A DNA stretch of 64,000 bases from Microglena sp. YARC (taxonomy: Eukaryota; Chlorophyta; Chlorophyceae; Chlamydomonadales; Chlamydomonadaceae): the NCBI GenBank assembly GCA_022414725.1, contig CM039462.1:792385-856384 (forward strand). The letters run 5' to 3'. Below the pieces are notes generated by a model. It made no database searches, was not told the DNA's origin, and saw only the letters and a list, made by a program, of their open reading frames with translations. Positions within the stretch are counted from its first letter, which is position 1; every line of letters starts with the position of its first letter. Of this stretch, positions 12,111 through 22,169 are shown piece after piece. The position numbers were made by a program, and so were the translations under genes.

Positions 12111-12790
12111 TACAGGCGCTGTTGTTACCCAACAAGTTAGCATTGGCCCTCTTTCTACAACGTGATAGCCTGTTCCCACAATCTAGAGTAGACAGTATTG
12201 TGTCAGGTAGCACCATGGCGTCACTTAGCACATGACCTGTCAGCACCAAGTGCAGAAGTTATCACCAATGGACTTGTTGGCAGCAGTGCAACATTAGCAC
12301 CGTGCACAAGTTTTGCACGAGTGTACTAGTTTGCCTTATCCAACACACATTTTGAGTGATTTCAGGATTCTAGGATGGCAGTTTGCAGATTTAAGGATAT
12401 AAATTTGTGTTATGTACATAATGAGGCTATGAGGTATGAAATTATGAATAATAAGTCCTGAGTTAGGAGTTATTAGTTCTGACTTGTATAAGGTACATAT
12501 AAGTTCTGAGTTGTGAGTTATACATAAGTGAGGTACACATAAGTACAGATTTCGGAGTCATAAGTACTAAGTTGTACTTTCGAACTGTTGAGTTGTGAGT
12601 TGTGAGATAAATAATTATGAGCAATGCGTTCAAGACTTTGTAAACAGCTTTCACCTTCCTCTTGACTGTCCTCTACAATTGATTTTGTATTGGAATACTT
12701 CGAAGGAAATTTCTCTCTCTCCAAACGAGCAAATCAATGTTACAATTGAAATTGAAGGGAATAGTCTCTTTCTCCGGAATACAACAAAAC
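12111..12790. other. AT-rich flank, no gene
   Basis: 12440-12600 is built of imperfect repeats of AAGTTCTGAGTTGTGAGTTA / AAGTACAGATTTCGGAGT. The short frames (12463-12724 - and 12595-12825 +) follow this simple sequence. Nothing else is recognisable. Confidence 0.45.
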
Positions 12791-12793
12791 AAT

Positions 12794-12961
12794 CTTACAA
12801 AATAAATTGTAAGATATTTTCGTAAAATACACAAAAAAAGCAAAATCAATTAATTTACGAAAACGATCTTACAAAATAAATTGTAAGATATTTTCGTAAA
12901 ATACACCAAAAAAGCAAAATCAATTAATTTGCGAAAACAATCTTACAATATTTATCGTAAG
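12794..12961. repeat. 74-bp tandem repeat, each with a CTTACAAT hairpin
   Basis: Hairpins start at 12794, 12868 and 12942, an exact 74-base period. Each has CTTACAA...TTGTAAG (third copy CTTACAAT/ATCGTAAG) followed by TATTTTCGTAAAATACAC and an A-rich stretch. The third copy abuts the stop codon of the minus-strand gene 12965-13360, so the stems lie where that transcript would end. Giant viruses such as mimivirus use 3' hairpins for transcript end formation; applying that here is inference. Confidence 0.65.
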
Positions 12962-12964
12962 ATT

Positions 12965-13360
12965 TCAGTAAAATAAAAAATCCGTTCGGAAGCAGGAACG
13001 CCCATTATATGTGACGTGAGTGTACCCACGTTCTTTTTCGAGTTTTCGAAGCGCATCAGGTCCCTTCGAACCACGGACAACCGTAAGACCATAAGCATCC
13101 AATGGGGCCAACACAGACATGACGTCGGTCGTAATTGACTCTTCAATGTCATCGATAAACACACGATGCGAAGGCTGGGTATGAACGACAGACAAGTACT
13201 TCTGGTTGTTAGAGGAGGATTCTTCGAATGTCTCACGATATCTTGCCCCTAACATCCTCTGGTAGAGTAATGCAATCAGTAACGCAATAATGACGATAGC
13301 TAAAATAATAGACACGGAGAATATCCCCGTACGAATGTTGCATGTCTTTTGGGATCTCAT
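12965..13360 (-). CDS. Small single-pass membrane protein, unknown function
   Basis: 131 residues from ATG at 13360, intact. Residues about 12-34 form one strong hydrophobic segment (IFSVSIILAIVIIALLIALL) after a short basic N-terminus, predicting a type of membrane-anchored protein with a C-terminal domain of about 95 residues on one side. The domain contains HRVFIDDIEE and LTVVRGSKG but matches no family I recognise. It lies directly downstream of the fibre/S74 gene on the same strand and is followed by the 74-bp hairpin repeats. Location suggests a viral virion-membrane or infection-stage membrane protein, which is inference only. Confidence 0.6.
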   Translation of the reverse strand: MRSQKTCNIRTGIFSVSIILAIVIIALLIALLYQRMLGARYRETFEESSSNNQKYLSVVHTQPSHRVFIDDIEESITTDVMSVLAPLDAYGLTVVRGSKGPDALRKLEKERGYTHVTYNGRSCFRTDFLFY

Positions 13361-13425
13361 ATTTTCCCCAACCCATAAACCTTATGAACTTTTTTTGGAC
13401 AACAACCAAGTATCCAAAGAAAATG

Positions 13426-14703
13426 TTACTTCTTGAGACTCTCCACAAGGGCGCGGAACTCAGACTCCAGTGCGCCGATTTGCTTGTTCTGGCTCTGCAA
13501 TGTAGCGACGGCGATAGCGTTAATCTGATCAGTGCGAACCATCTTGAAGTCATCCACACGTGTTCCCAACACGAAGAGGACGTCCTCGTCCTCAATACCA
13601 AGCATCGCGATAGAAGACAAAACGGTCACCAGGTCACCCTCACGATGCTATACGGTCACGAAGAAGGTCTCGCCACCTTGGGAACGGCACTTAAGCACTG
13701 CATCATCGACAATGCGCGCGTTAGTATCAGCGGAGAGATGCACATCAGATATGGATACCACACACTCCCTGTCGTCACGAGAAATAATGGGGAGGGAGCT
13801 ATAAATGTCGGTCACGAAAGCCGAGGTCGTGCTCACGCAATCAGGAGCCACGCTCTCGACCTCCTGAGCGATGAAACCGACCATGGAACCAGGGTGCTCC
13901 ACGGTGTCAACGTACTCAAATCGCTTCACGGACAGACGCTCGATCAAGTCGTCCGCAACATAAGCCTCAATGCCAGTCTTGATACGTGCGTCTGAGAAGA
14001 CTACGAACTTGGAGGCGATCACCTTCGCAGAACAGATCATGGAAACACCGTCCACACTACTCTGCACGTCCACGGGGTAGCCAGGCTCGTGAACACCCAC
14101 ACCCACACGCCCGTCGAAAGCAGCAGTTCTACGCACAAACAGACCGTCCTCTATCACGACGTCACCCTGAACGTCAAGGTGAACGTTAGAAAACTCGGGG
14201 GCAAGGGCGTTAGGCAGAGAAGGAGCATTCGAGTTCATGTTGGAGCCCACGAACAAAGCGCCGCCAACAAAAGCGTTAGAACGCAGGGCAAGAGAACTGT
14301 TCAGGGCAGTGTCTCCATTGACCTCGAAAAGGACAGACCCCAATGCAACGTTTGAAGAAGCCATCGGTAATGTACCGGAAAGAACGGTGGTCGTGTTGGA
14401 TGAGATTGATCCTGCATCCGTGTGGAAGTTGGAATGTCCTCCGCTGATGACCACGGACTTGAGCACTGCGCTATTTCCTGTCAGCCTCCCTATGACGGAC
14501 AACGAGCCGTCGACCATAGAGGCGCCGGTGGTGAAAAGGTTTTTGGCGACAACGTCACCCTCCGCGCAGGTGATAAACTCGTCCCATGCAAGCGGGAGAT
14601 TCCTGTTGGAAGTGCCAGGGACGGATTTCTCCAAGGCGAGGTTGTCGACAATTGCACCACTGCCCAACAGCTGCACCTTGTTGAGGATACCGGTACCGGT
14701 TGT
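13426..14703 (-). pseudogene. S74-type intramolecular chaperone tip of the fibre protein, broken
   Basis: The frame continues from the repetitive shaft (14704-17763) without a phase change, but a TAA at 14704-14706 separates them. It has no ATG start and would have to begin at GTG 14676, so it reads better as the C-terminal part of one long fibre. Around residue 228 after that GTG is FSDARIKTGIEAY, the SDxRxK signature of the peptidase S74 / endosialidase chaperone family, followed by VGFIAQEVE. The family trimerises tail fibres and cleaves itself at the signature serine. A frameshift near 13640 moves the last 67 residues (LQSQNKQIGALESEFRALVE, a short coiled coil ending at 13426) into another frame. 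Whether the stop and frameshift are real or sequence errors is open. Confidence 0.75.
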
Positions 14704-17700
14704 TTAGGTAGTAGAACTCGCCCACACGTCGCCGCGGAAGACGGAAGCGCCTGCAACTCCTGCCACACAGTCAGATCGCACGCTCCTGAAGAAGGACTCG
14801 TTGCTGTTCACGTAGACGCCATCAGTTGCGCGCACAGATCCCACCACGTCTAGCTCGTGCGATATATTAGATGTGCCCATGCCGACGAATGTGTTCGATG
14901 TATACATTGACACCAAGCCTGAGGTGTTGCTCAATGAGAATGCGAGGTTGTTAGACTGGTACACTAGCAACGCGTCGGTGGCGGTTGAGGGGCCGCTGAA
15001 TGCGGCGTTCGAGTTGATGTAGTTGCCCCATTGGTTGGAGTTCCAGCCACTGAAAACGGCCCCATTTTGGTAGATCTGTCCTGAGAAGTTGATGTCACCG
15101 TTAATGTCTACGGTATACTCCGCATTGCTGGTAGGGAACAAGTTAATACCAAAGTTGTTGGAGCTTGCGGACAGAGTAGCTGATCCTCCCAAGTTGCTCA
15201 GAGTCACAGTGGACTCTCCGTTGTACAGGGTCGCCGATGAAAACAGGTGAAGCTCGTTGGAGAGCATGCAAATTCCCTCCACCATAAAGTTGCTGTTCAC
15301 ATCTAGGATACCCTCCACCAACAAGTTGCTGCGAATCTCCTCGAACGAGTAGATGACGATGTTGCTCAGGTTGTAAGTGATAGAGTCCACACTCAGTTCA
15401 CCAAGGATGGTCACGTTGCTCAGGAAGCTTGCAGAGCTGGTCACGGCCATTGTGTTGGAGAAAGTCGAGGCACCGGTCACGAACAGGGAGTTGTCGAGAA
15501 CAGTGGCCCCGTCGACCGTTAGGGTGTTGGACAGAGTGTATGCCCCGATCACCAGAAGGGAGTTGTCGACAGTGGCTGCTCCGGACACGATGAGGGTGTT
15601 GGAGAGCGTGGATACGCCGGTCACAAACAGGTAGTTGTCGAGAATAGTGGCACCGTCGACAGTTAGGGTATTGGAGAGGGTGGACGTTCCCATCACGAGG
15701 AGGTCATTCTGAAGACTGGTGGGGCCGTACACGTCAACGGAGTTGGACAGAGTGGATTCCCCGGTCACAAACAGGGTATTGGCGAGGGTGGTGGCGCCGT
15801 CCACTGTGAGGGAATTGGAGAGGGTGGATGCGCCAGTCACGAGCATGGAATTGTCGAGAATAGTGGCACCATCGACCGTTAGGGTGTTGGACAGAGTGGA
15901 TGCCCCGATCACCAGAAGGGAGTTGTCGACAGTGGCTGCTCCGGACACAGTGAGGGAATTGGAGAGCGTGGATGCGCCGGTCACAAACAGGGAGTTGTCG
16001 AGAATAGTGGCACCGTCGACAGTTAGGGTATTGGAGAGGGTGGACGTTCCCATCACGAGGAGGTCATTCTGAAGACTGGCGGGGCCGTACACGTCGACGG
16101 AGTTGGACAAAGTGGATTCCCCGGTCACGAACAGGGTATTGTCGAGAATAGTGGCACCGTCCACAATGAGGGTGTTGGAGAGGGTGGATGCGCCGGTCAC
16201 AAGCAGAGAGTTGTCGAGAATAGTTGCACCGTCTAGAGTTAGGGTATTGGAGAGGGTGGATGCTCCTGCGACGAAGAGGTCATTCTGAAGACTGGCTGGA
16301 CCGTACACGTCAACAGAGTTTGACAGGGTGGATGCGCCGGTCACGAACAGGGTATTGTCGAGGATAGTGGCTCCGTCAACAATGAGGGTGTTGGAGAGGG
16401 TGGATGCACCGGTCACCTCGAGTGCGTCCCCAAATGTGGTGACTCCTTGAACCGCAAAGTTGCTCGACACGTAAACGTCATTGGAGAATGACGCCACCCC
16501 ATCCACCTGGAGACCGGACTTCGCTACCAAGTTGCTATAGACATCCAGAGTATCTTTGATTATGACCGCGCCTTCGAGTGTCTGCGCACCACCAGATCCT
16601 AGGAAGAATGTGTTGCCTGTAACGATCAAGTCGTTGGACAGGGTGGTTACCCCCTGTATAAAAACGTTGCTATCAACAGTCAAGTCGTCGCCAATCAAGG
16701 TTTTGCCACCCAAGAACACGTTGCTCCGCGCGTCCAGGACACCCTCCACAAGCAAGTTGCTGCGCAACTCCTCGGATGCAAAGACAACGATGTTGCTCAC
16801 ATTGTAGGTGACGGTGTCAACGCTGAACTGCCCGAGGACAGTCACGTTACTAAGGAAGGTGGAACTGTTCGCGAAAGAGACCTCGTTGGAAAACGTGGAC
16901 GCACCCATGACCAGCAGGGTGTCGTCCAAAATGGTAGCACCGTCCACCGTTAGGGAATTGGAAAGGGTGGCAGCACCAGTCACCATTAGGGTATTATCCA
17001 ATGTAGTAGCGCCGTCAACAATCAGAGAATTGGAGAGGGTGGATGCACCGGTCACCAACAAAGTGTTGGCAAGAGTGGCAGATCCGCCAACTATTAGGGA
17101 ATTTGAAAGGGTGGCAGCACCAGTTACCAGTAGGGTATAATCGAGGGTGGTGACTCCGTCAACAGTCAGAGAATTGGAAAGGGTGGCAGCACCAGTTACC
17201 AGTAGGGTGTCCTGCAAGGTGGTTGATAGCCCGACATCTAGCGTCTCTCTGATTGTGACGTTAGATGACACGTTCATGGACCCGTTCACGTCAAGTTCTT
17301 GGGTCGGGTTGGGGGTGTTAACACCCAAGTAGGTCCCTGAGGACCAGATGTTTGCCTTACCTGTAGCATTGGACATTGACACATTGGACCCCAGCTGGGC
17401 CTTGCCGCTCATGGTGAAGTTTTTGACGTACATACTTTCCCATCGAGATGCATCAGATCCGAAGGTCACGTTGCATGTCGATGCTGGGATGATGGACCCT
17501 GTGGTGTACATTATATCCCCCTCTGCGGAGAGCTGCACTCCGCCTGAGTCGTTCATCATGGACAACTTGGCATCCCTCACTGTGACCTCGGTTTGCTCGA
17601 ACGAAACTAGCGCATAATTATTGCTTTGTGTTCCTACCAGAATCTTTTGAGAAGGGCCTCCTTTGATACCGTGGATCAGCAAATCTCCAACTGCAGAGTT

Positions 17701-17763
17701 AGTGAACTGATATCCTGAAAATGGAGCGTTCTTTAATGTCGCCAAAGGTATCCCAGTTGCCAT
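14704..17763 (-). CDS. Giant repetitive fibre shaft protein (VTGASTLSNSL repeats)
   Basis: 1019 residues from ATG 17763. After a roughly 200-residue head (LGVNTPNPTQELDVNGSMNV) the protein consists of many 22-23-residue repeats of the form VTGASTLSNSLTVDGATTLDN, with variants such as SVDVYGPASLQNDL. Such beta-rich, Thr/Ser/Asn/Gly-rich repeats form trimeric beta-helical shafts in viral and phage fibres, and the downstream S74 chaperone fits that architecture. The nucleotide repeats are very similar to each other (especially 15440-16430), suggesting recent expansion or recombination. It is probably a virion surface fibre or adhesin. It ends at TAA 14704, where the S74 region follows in the same frame. 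Family assignment is good; exact role is inferred. Confidence 0.8.
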   Translation of the reverse strand: MATGIPLATLKNAPFSGYQFTNSAVGDLLIHGIKGGPSQKILVGTQSNNYALVSFEQTEVTVRDAKLSMMNDSGGVQLSAEGDIMYTTGSIIPASTCNVTFGSDASRWESMYVKNFTMSGKAQLGSNVSMSNATGKANIWSSGTYLGVNTPNPTQELDVNGSMNVSSNVTIRETLDVGLSTTLQDTLLVTGAATLSNSLTVDGVTTLDYTLLVTGAATLSNSLIVGGSATLANTLLVTGASTLSNSLIVDGATTLDNTLMVTGAATLSNSLTVDGATILDDTLLVMGASTFSNEVSFANSSTFLSNVTVLGQFSVDTVTYNVSNIVVFASEELRSNLLVEGVLDARSNVFLGGKTLIGDDLTVDSNVFIQGVTTLSNDLIVTGNTFFLGSGGAQTLEGAVIIKDTLDVYSNLVAKSGLQVDGVASFSNDVYVSSNFAVQGVTTFGDALEVTGASTLSNTLIVDGATILDNTLFVTGASTLSNSVDVYGPASLQNDLFVAGASTLSNTLTLDGATILDNSLLVTGASTLSNTLIVDGATILDNTLFVTGESTLSNSVDVYGPASLQNDLLVMGTSTLSNTLTVDGATILDNSLFVTGASTLSNSLTVSGAATVDNSLLVIGASTLSNTLTVDGATILDNSMLVTGASTLSNSLTVDGATTLANTLFVTGESTLSNSVDVYGPTSLQNDLLVMGTSTLSNTLTVDGATILDNYLFVTGVSTLSNTLIVSGAATVDNSLLVIGAYTLSNTLTVDGATVLDNSLFVTGASTFSNTMAVTSSASFLSNVTILGELSVDSITYNLSNIVIYSFEEIRSNLLVEGILDVNSNFMVEGICMLSNELHLFSSATLYNGESTVTLSNLGGSATLSASSNNFGINLFPTSNAEYTVDINGDINFSGQIYQNGAVFSGWNSNQWGNYINSNAAFSGPSTATDALLVYQSNNLAFSLSNTSGLVSMYTSNTFVGMGTSNISHELDVVGSVRATDGVYVNSNESFFRSVRSDCVAGVAGASVFRGDVWASSTT

Positions 17764-17820
17764 AGTTTTGTTTTAGTGGTTGTAATAGTTCATAATAACT
17801 TATTTAGCCCGTGGAATAAT

Positions 17821-19020
17821 TTACTTGATGGGAAGATGCACAACGGAGCCGAACTTCCTCTTCTTCATTGATTTTGTCTGTAATTTACCTCCAGTACACT
17901 GCTCACACATTTGAGAGAGCGTCTCGCAGATCTTCGCGCGGTCCCAGTTATTCTTCCGTTGCAGTTCGGTCGAGTGTAACATTTGACGCGCTATATCTTC
18001 CAACTCGTCATCGTTCATCGAACCCGGGTTTACCTTCTCAGTGATGAAAATATGTCGTAGCATGGTCACTCCCGTCGCACGTCCGAACAGACGAGAAAAC
18101 ACGCTCTGCACCCACTGTCCGTACGCATTGTTCGAGGCGAACGGTCTGTTGTGTCCGCGGCGGGTAACGAACACGTAGTCGCGTGGCCAGTGACGCAGAC
18201 TGTCCAGGAGGTCTGCGGTGGCGCTATGAGGAAGATCCGTCTCGACACGACCGTAGGACGCGGAAGTCTTGTACTTGTTCAATACGATGTAGGCGGTGGC
18301 ATTAACGGATGATGCAGAAGACGCCCGGCGCAATACAAGGTAGTTTTCTGAAGACAAACGAGGGTCCGTGTCCTCGTAGATACGCAAAGCTCCCATGTCA
18401 GCGCGTTTAGGAGGCATCGAAAGGACGAATGACAACAACAAAATGTCAAGGGAATCTTGAAGAGTAGTGTTAGTAACATCTCCGCCCTTCAGCTCTTGGT
18501 ACTTGGAATCGATTTGGTCGAGGCCGACGTACTTCTTGAGTTGCCGCTCCGAAGGCATGTGCTGTTTGTAACGAGACTCTTGAAACGCGCGAGCATGTCC
18601 GTGAAATTCTGTCCAACGAGCACGTGCAGATGCAGCGCGGGGTCGTCACGTAAGGAAGGAGTGTACCGCATAAAGGCCAATATGTGCGGTCAAAAAGTTA
18701 CGTCGCGTAGACATGTTATAGAGTAACGCACACGCAACAACGTCGTACGCAGCGTCGATGTCATCTACCGTTGTGAAAGATGAATTCTTCGGAGATGATG
18801 ATACAACCAAAGACTTCTTCGCAGATGACTTCTTCACAACAGAACGTCCTCCAAGAACTATTATATCCAAGCTCAATTCAGGGAACACAGATGTTTCCAA
18901 AGTAGACAATCGGTTAAGGTAGTTGGAGATAGAGCTCTCACTAACACTCTCTGATAATGCGAAGGAACGGAACTCGGACCGTAGATCACCGTCAGTCTTG
19001 GAATTAGAAGGATTCTTCAT
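17821..19020 (-). pseudogene. Tyrosine recombinase / integrase, two frameshifts, nucleophile missing
   Basis: Three overlapping minus frames form one gene: 18646-19020 (N-terminal helical, SESSISNYLNRLSTLE), 18489-18680 (SLRDDPALHLHVLVG) and 17821-18558 (catalytic domain). The last frame has LLLSFVLSMPPKRADMGALR (catalytic Arg, residue 52), a beta-hairpin Lys near NKYKTSASYG, TMLRHIFIT (box II Arg168 and His169) and QMLHSTELQRKN, the position of the LGHS...Y box. This is the pattern of tyrosine recombinases of polinton-like and giant viruses. The expected tyrosine after MLHS is absent and no Tyr follows, and the usual first His of box II is Thr. The gene therefore looks inactive as well as frameshifted. 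Confidence 0.7.
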
Positions 19021-19098
19021 CTTACAATTTGTTTGTTTTTATTTTGTATGTTGGACGATTCAATTCTTTACACACAATCCAATCCATTCCATTCAAAA

Positions 19099-19722
19099 TT
19101 AATCAACATTGTTCACGACGATGGGAGAGGTGACATCGCACGCAATGTCATCGCGTCCGCTATCGATCAATGAAAACATGCCCTTCACGACCATCTGCAA
19201 CTTCTCCGTGTCAGTCGCATTAGGACATGTAACGTCCTCAATGACGCCCTTCAAAACATTGATCACACTACGCAACACTTGGTTCTGAGCAGTCATAATC
19301 TCCAAATAGTTACCGATAGAAACCGCAGTCGCGTCTTCAACCATGTCCACGTCGCGACTCCCTGTTTCAATGCAGAAGATAACGAAGAAGCCCTGCACGC
19401 TTTCTCAACCAACCACAACTTGCGGAGACGCTTCCACTCCCTATGAACCATTTCAGCACGTTCGTCACACTCCGATTCACCAATATCTGCACGCGCATCC
19501 ACAGAACGCTCCAGAAGGAACAAAAGAGCCGTCTTAGGCTTAGTGTTGTCCATGGAGGTGAGACGAATCCATTCGGTAACGTCGTTCTTCACAAGCGTCA
19601 GGTAGGAACGAAGGGTAGTCTCTTCACGGTCCAGGTTCAGAAGAACGCAGCAAACGGGAATGTGCGATCTCATACTCGCGGTTCTTTGTAGACAACAACT
19701 CTGAAACGGTGGTCAGGTTCAT
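19099..19722 (-). pseudogene. Unknown viral gene, frameshifted twice
   Basis: Reading starts at ATG 19722 (NLTTVSELLSTKNREYEIA), changes frame near 19640 into LLNLDREETTLRSYLTLVKN and again near 19370 into VEDATAVSIGNYLEIMTAQN, stopping at 19099. All three pieces are hydrophilic, helical and protein-like and join in order, so one gene of about 205 residues is likely. I do not recognise the family. It lies just upstream of the recombinase on the same strand, 78 bases away. Confidence 0.5.
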
Positions 19723-20640
19723 TTTAACGTAATCAAAGGATGCGATCGTATCCTATTTGTATTTTTGTTGTCGAAGATTCTTTATACCGTCTATGTGGAG
19801 TGCGTTTGGAAAATCCACTTTTTTCCAACACGTGAAAGTAGTAAAAACACCAAACAATATGTCAGCTACACACAACAAGCAGCTCTCCCTCGTGTACAAC
19901 AGGTACTCCCACAGATCTTCTTGCGGAACTGCAGGAGTTCGACAAGACGGTCGGTCAAGAGGAATCAACTAACCATGCCTCAACGGAAGAGGAGACGCAG
20001 CAATACGCAGAGCGGCCACAACATGGATCAAGAGAAACGTAAGACCGTGCACGACTCCTTCGAGTTCTATCCTGGAATCAGTGCAGGTAGGGCCCTAGCT
20101 ATCGCAACGTTCCACACAAGAAAAGAGCAAGGTGCGAGTGTACCTAACAGTCCTACAACACTGTGCCTCACATGGGAATAAGATTGATGACCCAACGAAG
20201 ACACTGAAGATGGAGAAGCACTCGTGAAAGTGGGTCCTAGACAACATAATCAAAAATCCAGCAAAAGGCTAATGATGATGGTTGATAATAATGATAAAAA
20301 TACCAAGTACTAAGACCTGCGCCAGTAATTTCATAGGTGACGACATAGACGACCTGGATGTACGAGAGCATGCTCAAGAGATTAGCAAACGAAGTCTGCG
20401 AAGGATGATGATGTTAACAGGAAGGCAATGATGATGGTACAGAAGGCATAGGACGCGGTCTTCCAGGCGCTAATAGGCGTAACAGCAAGATAGGGAAAAT
20501 CGCAAAGGAAATCGCAAACGATATCGACATCAAATCCAGTATTGCCGGAATCGCTCTCAGGAGGAGATGGTGGTAACGGACAACTCGATGTATATCAAAA
20601 CTATTCGAAAAACAATGGGCTCCTCGGAAAACATAGTCAG
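19723..20640. other. Decayed viral sequence, possible plus-strand gene remnant
   Basis: A plus-strand ATG at 19860 opens SATHNKQLSLVYNRYSH. Soon after, another frame gives DLLAELQEFDKTVGQEES and a third EKRKTVHDSFEFYPG, suggesting one hydrophilic protein broken by indels up to about 20180. From 20200 to 20640 only short acidic or Met-rich fragments are visible on the plus strand (for example LDDVREHAQEISKRSLRRMM). No family recognised. Confidence 0.3.
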
Positions 20641-20645
20641 CTCAG

Positions 20646-20840
20646 TTAGTTCAAAGATCCAACACAAATGGCTAACGGAGACTCAGACTTGGTAGGCGAG
20701 GCGATGGGCATCATGTCATCCTTCGGAATGTAACTCCTTCGCCAACGAAAACAGATAACAACAAGAGCAACGAGCAAGAGCAAGAGCAAAGAATCTCGAT
20801 AAATCGATTTCGACAGAATCAACAAGAAAGAACAAATCAC
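20646..20840 (-). CDS. Possible small membrane protein
   Basis: 64 residues from ATG 20840. Residues about 3-31 are almost entirely hydrophobic (SFLLILSKS...LLLLLLVALVVICF), followed by RWRRSYIPKDD and a polar tail. One or two membrane segments with a basic cytosolic side would fit a small viral membrane protein. It overlaps other frames and lies in decayed sequence, so it may be a chance reading. Confidence 0.3.
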   Translation of the reverse strand: MICSFLLILSKSIYRDSLLLLLLVALVVICFRWRRSYIPKDDMMPIASPTKSESPLAICVGSLN

Positions 20841-22169
20841 AACTAATGCGGGAACGCCCCGATGATGCCACCAGGAATGGGTGATTTCGGATGGCCGAAA
20901 TGTTCAAGTCTCACTCTACACGCAACACTATGAAGAAGTAAACATGAAGAAGTATTTGACTTCTTTTGCCGGTTATTCGAGAGTGTCCATTGAAGGCCAG
21001 GCCGCACTAAAGCGATCGCCCTCTTTCCGTACCGTGGCCCAAAAGGAACACGGGGTCTTTGTTGATGTGCAAATGCGTCATGAAAGGTGCTGGTGTGGCC
21101 GTACACTAAGCGGTTTTCATTAAATAAAATTTAGGCGACCTCGTTATTCAACGATCATGACAGGAAAAACGAATAGACATACAATGATTAAGGTGTTGAA
21201 CAAATTCCTTCATTGCACGCATCCTATCAATGGTCATACCTGTACCCGAAGAACCTCTTATCTTTCACGACCAACCCGATCGAAACAGCAAGAATGCTCA
21301 TGCTACAACATTAGACACGCAATAGTCAACCATAATGGCAACCCAGAGATTGCGTTTGAATCATCGGATCCACAGGATCCGAAATCAAACCAGTCAAGAA
21401 TCAAAAGGATCACGACTACGAAAACCCAAGCATGTAAGAAGGTCAATACAATAAAAACAAGGCATAACGAAATACGTAGGGGATGTGGAGGAGTTCTGAG
21501 AGTACGACGTCGTAGGATCGCTCTCAATCCGACGTGAAACATAAAGTACGCAAACCGCAAAGACATCCACATGAAGAAAACACGAACGACCTTGATAACG
21601 TTCAGATACAGAACACATGGACAGTCAACACGTCAACCCATGCATACGTGCCCCGAATTGCAAGTCTACAATCCAATTCCCCTTCTTTTCTCAAGCCCAA
21701 TCGATTGTAAATTACCAAACTAACTTCATAACCATCTTCTCCTGCTTCTCGTACCAAACGCACGATCATTGCCCCGTTAGTGACATTCGTCGTAACCACC
21801 AGCGTGTTGTCCACATCCGATATGATCACCTGAATCACCACTCTCATTGATGTAAGATCACGATTTGTCACGCGTTCAGGTACATCGTAACAAGTGATCC
21901 GAGACAGATCGTCACCACGATTTCAGGATTCTGTTGCAGATTCTTCTCATCCCAATACATCACGTAAGCCAAGGCGTCTCGATGCTGCTCAAGATGAAAG
22001 ACTGTTCTCCTCCATAAAAGTTTCACGATATTCTGCAAGGTAGAAATGTACCGACTTGTAAGCGGCAACCTTCATTTCACGGGCGGACTGATATATTCAA
22101 CAACAATGGTCCCATCATTCTTCGTCCTATCCAAAGCAGCTGCTTGTCAACCCACATCAAACGAGAAAT
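20841..22169. other. Decayed sequence with a dispersed repeat and candidate short frames
   Basis: 20966-21075 (minus) matches the repeat at 38545-38665 (plus). On the minus strand, 21602-21871 encodes VVIQVIISDVDNTLVVTTNV, superficially like a HAD-type DxDxT start; 21303-21572 has a hydrophobic run (LVFIVLTFLHAWVFVVVILL); and 21868-22068 is a short helical frame. None continues into a recognisable family, and they overlap other frames. I annotate no gene. Confidence 0.35.

Noticed and set aside
14089..17617. Plus-strand ORFs opposite the fibre gene (for example 16808-17140, 15719-16072)
   Set aside because: They are antisense shadows of the 22-residue fibre repeats; the minus frame is continuous over 1019 codons.
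21602..21871. HAD-family hydrolase from the DVDNTL motif
   Set aside because: Only the first motif is present, no later HAD motifs follow, and overlapping frames compete.
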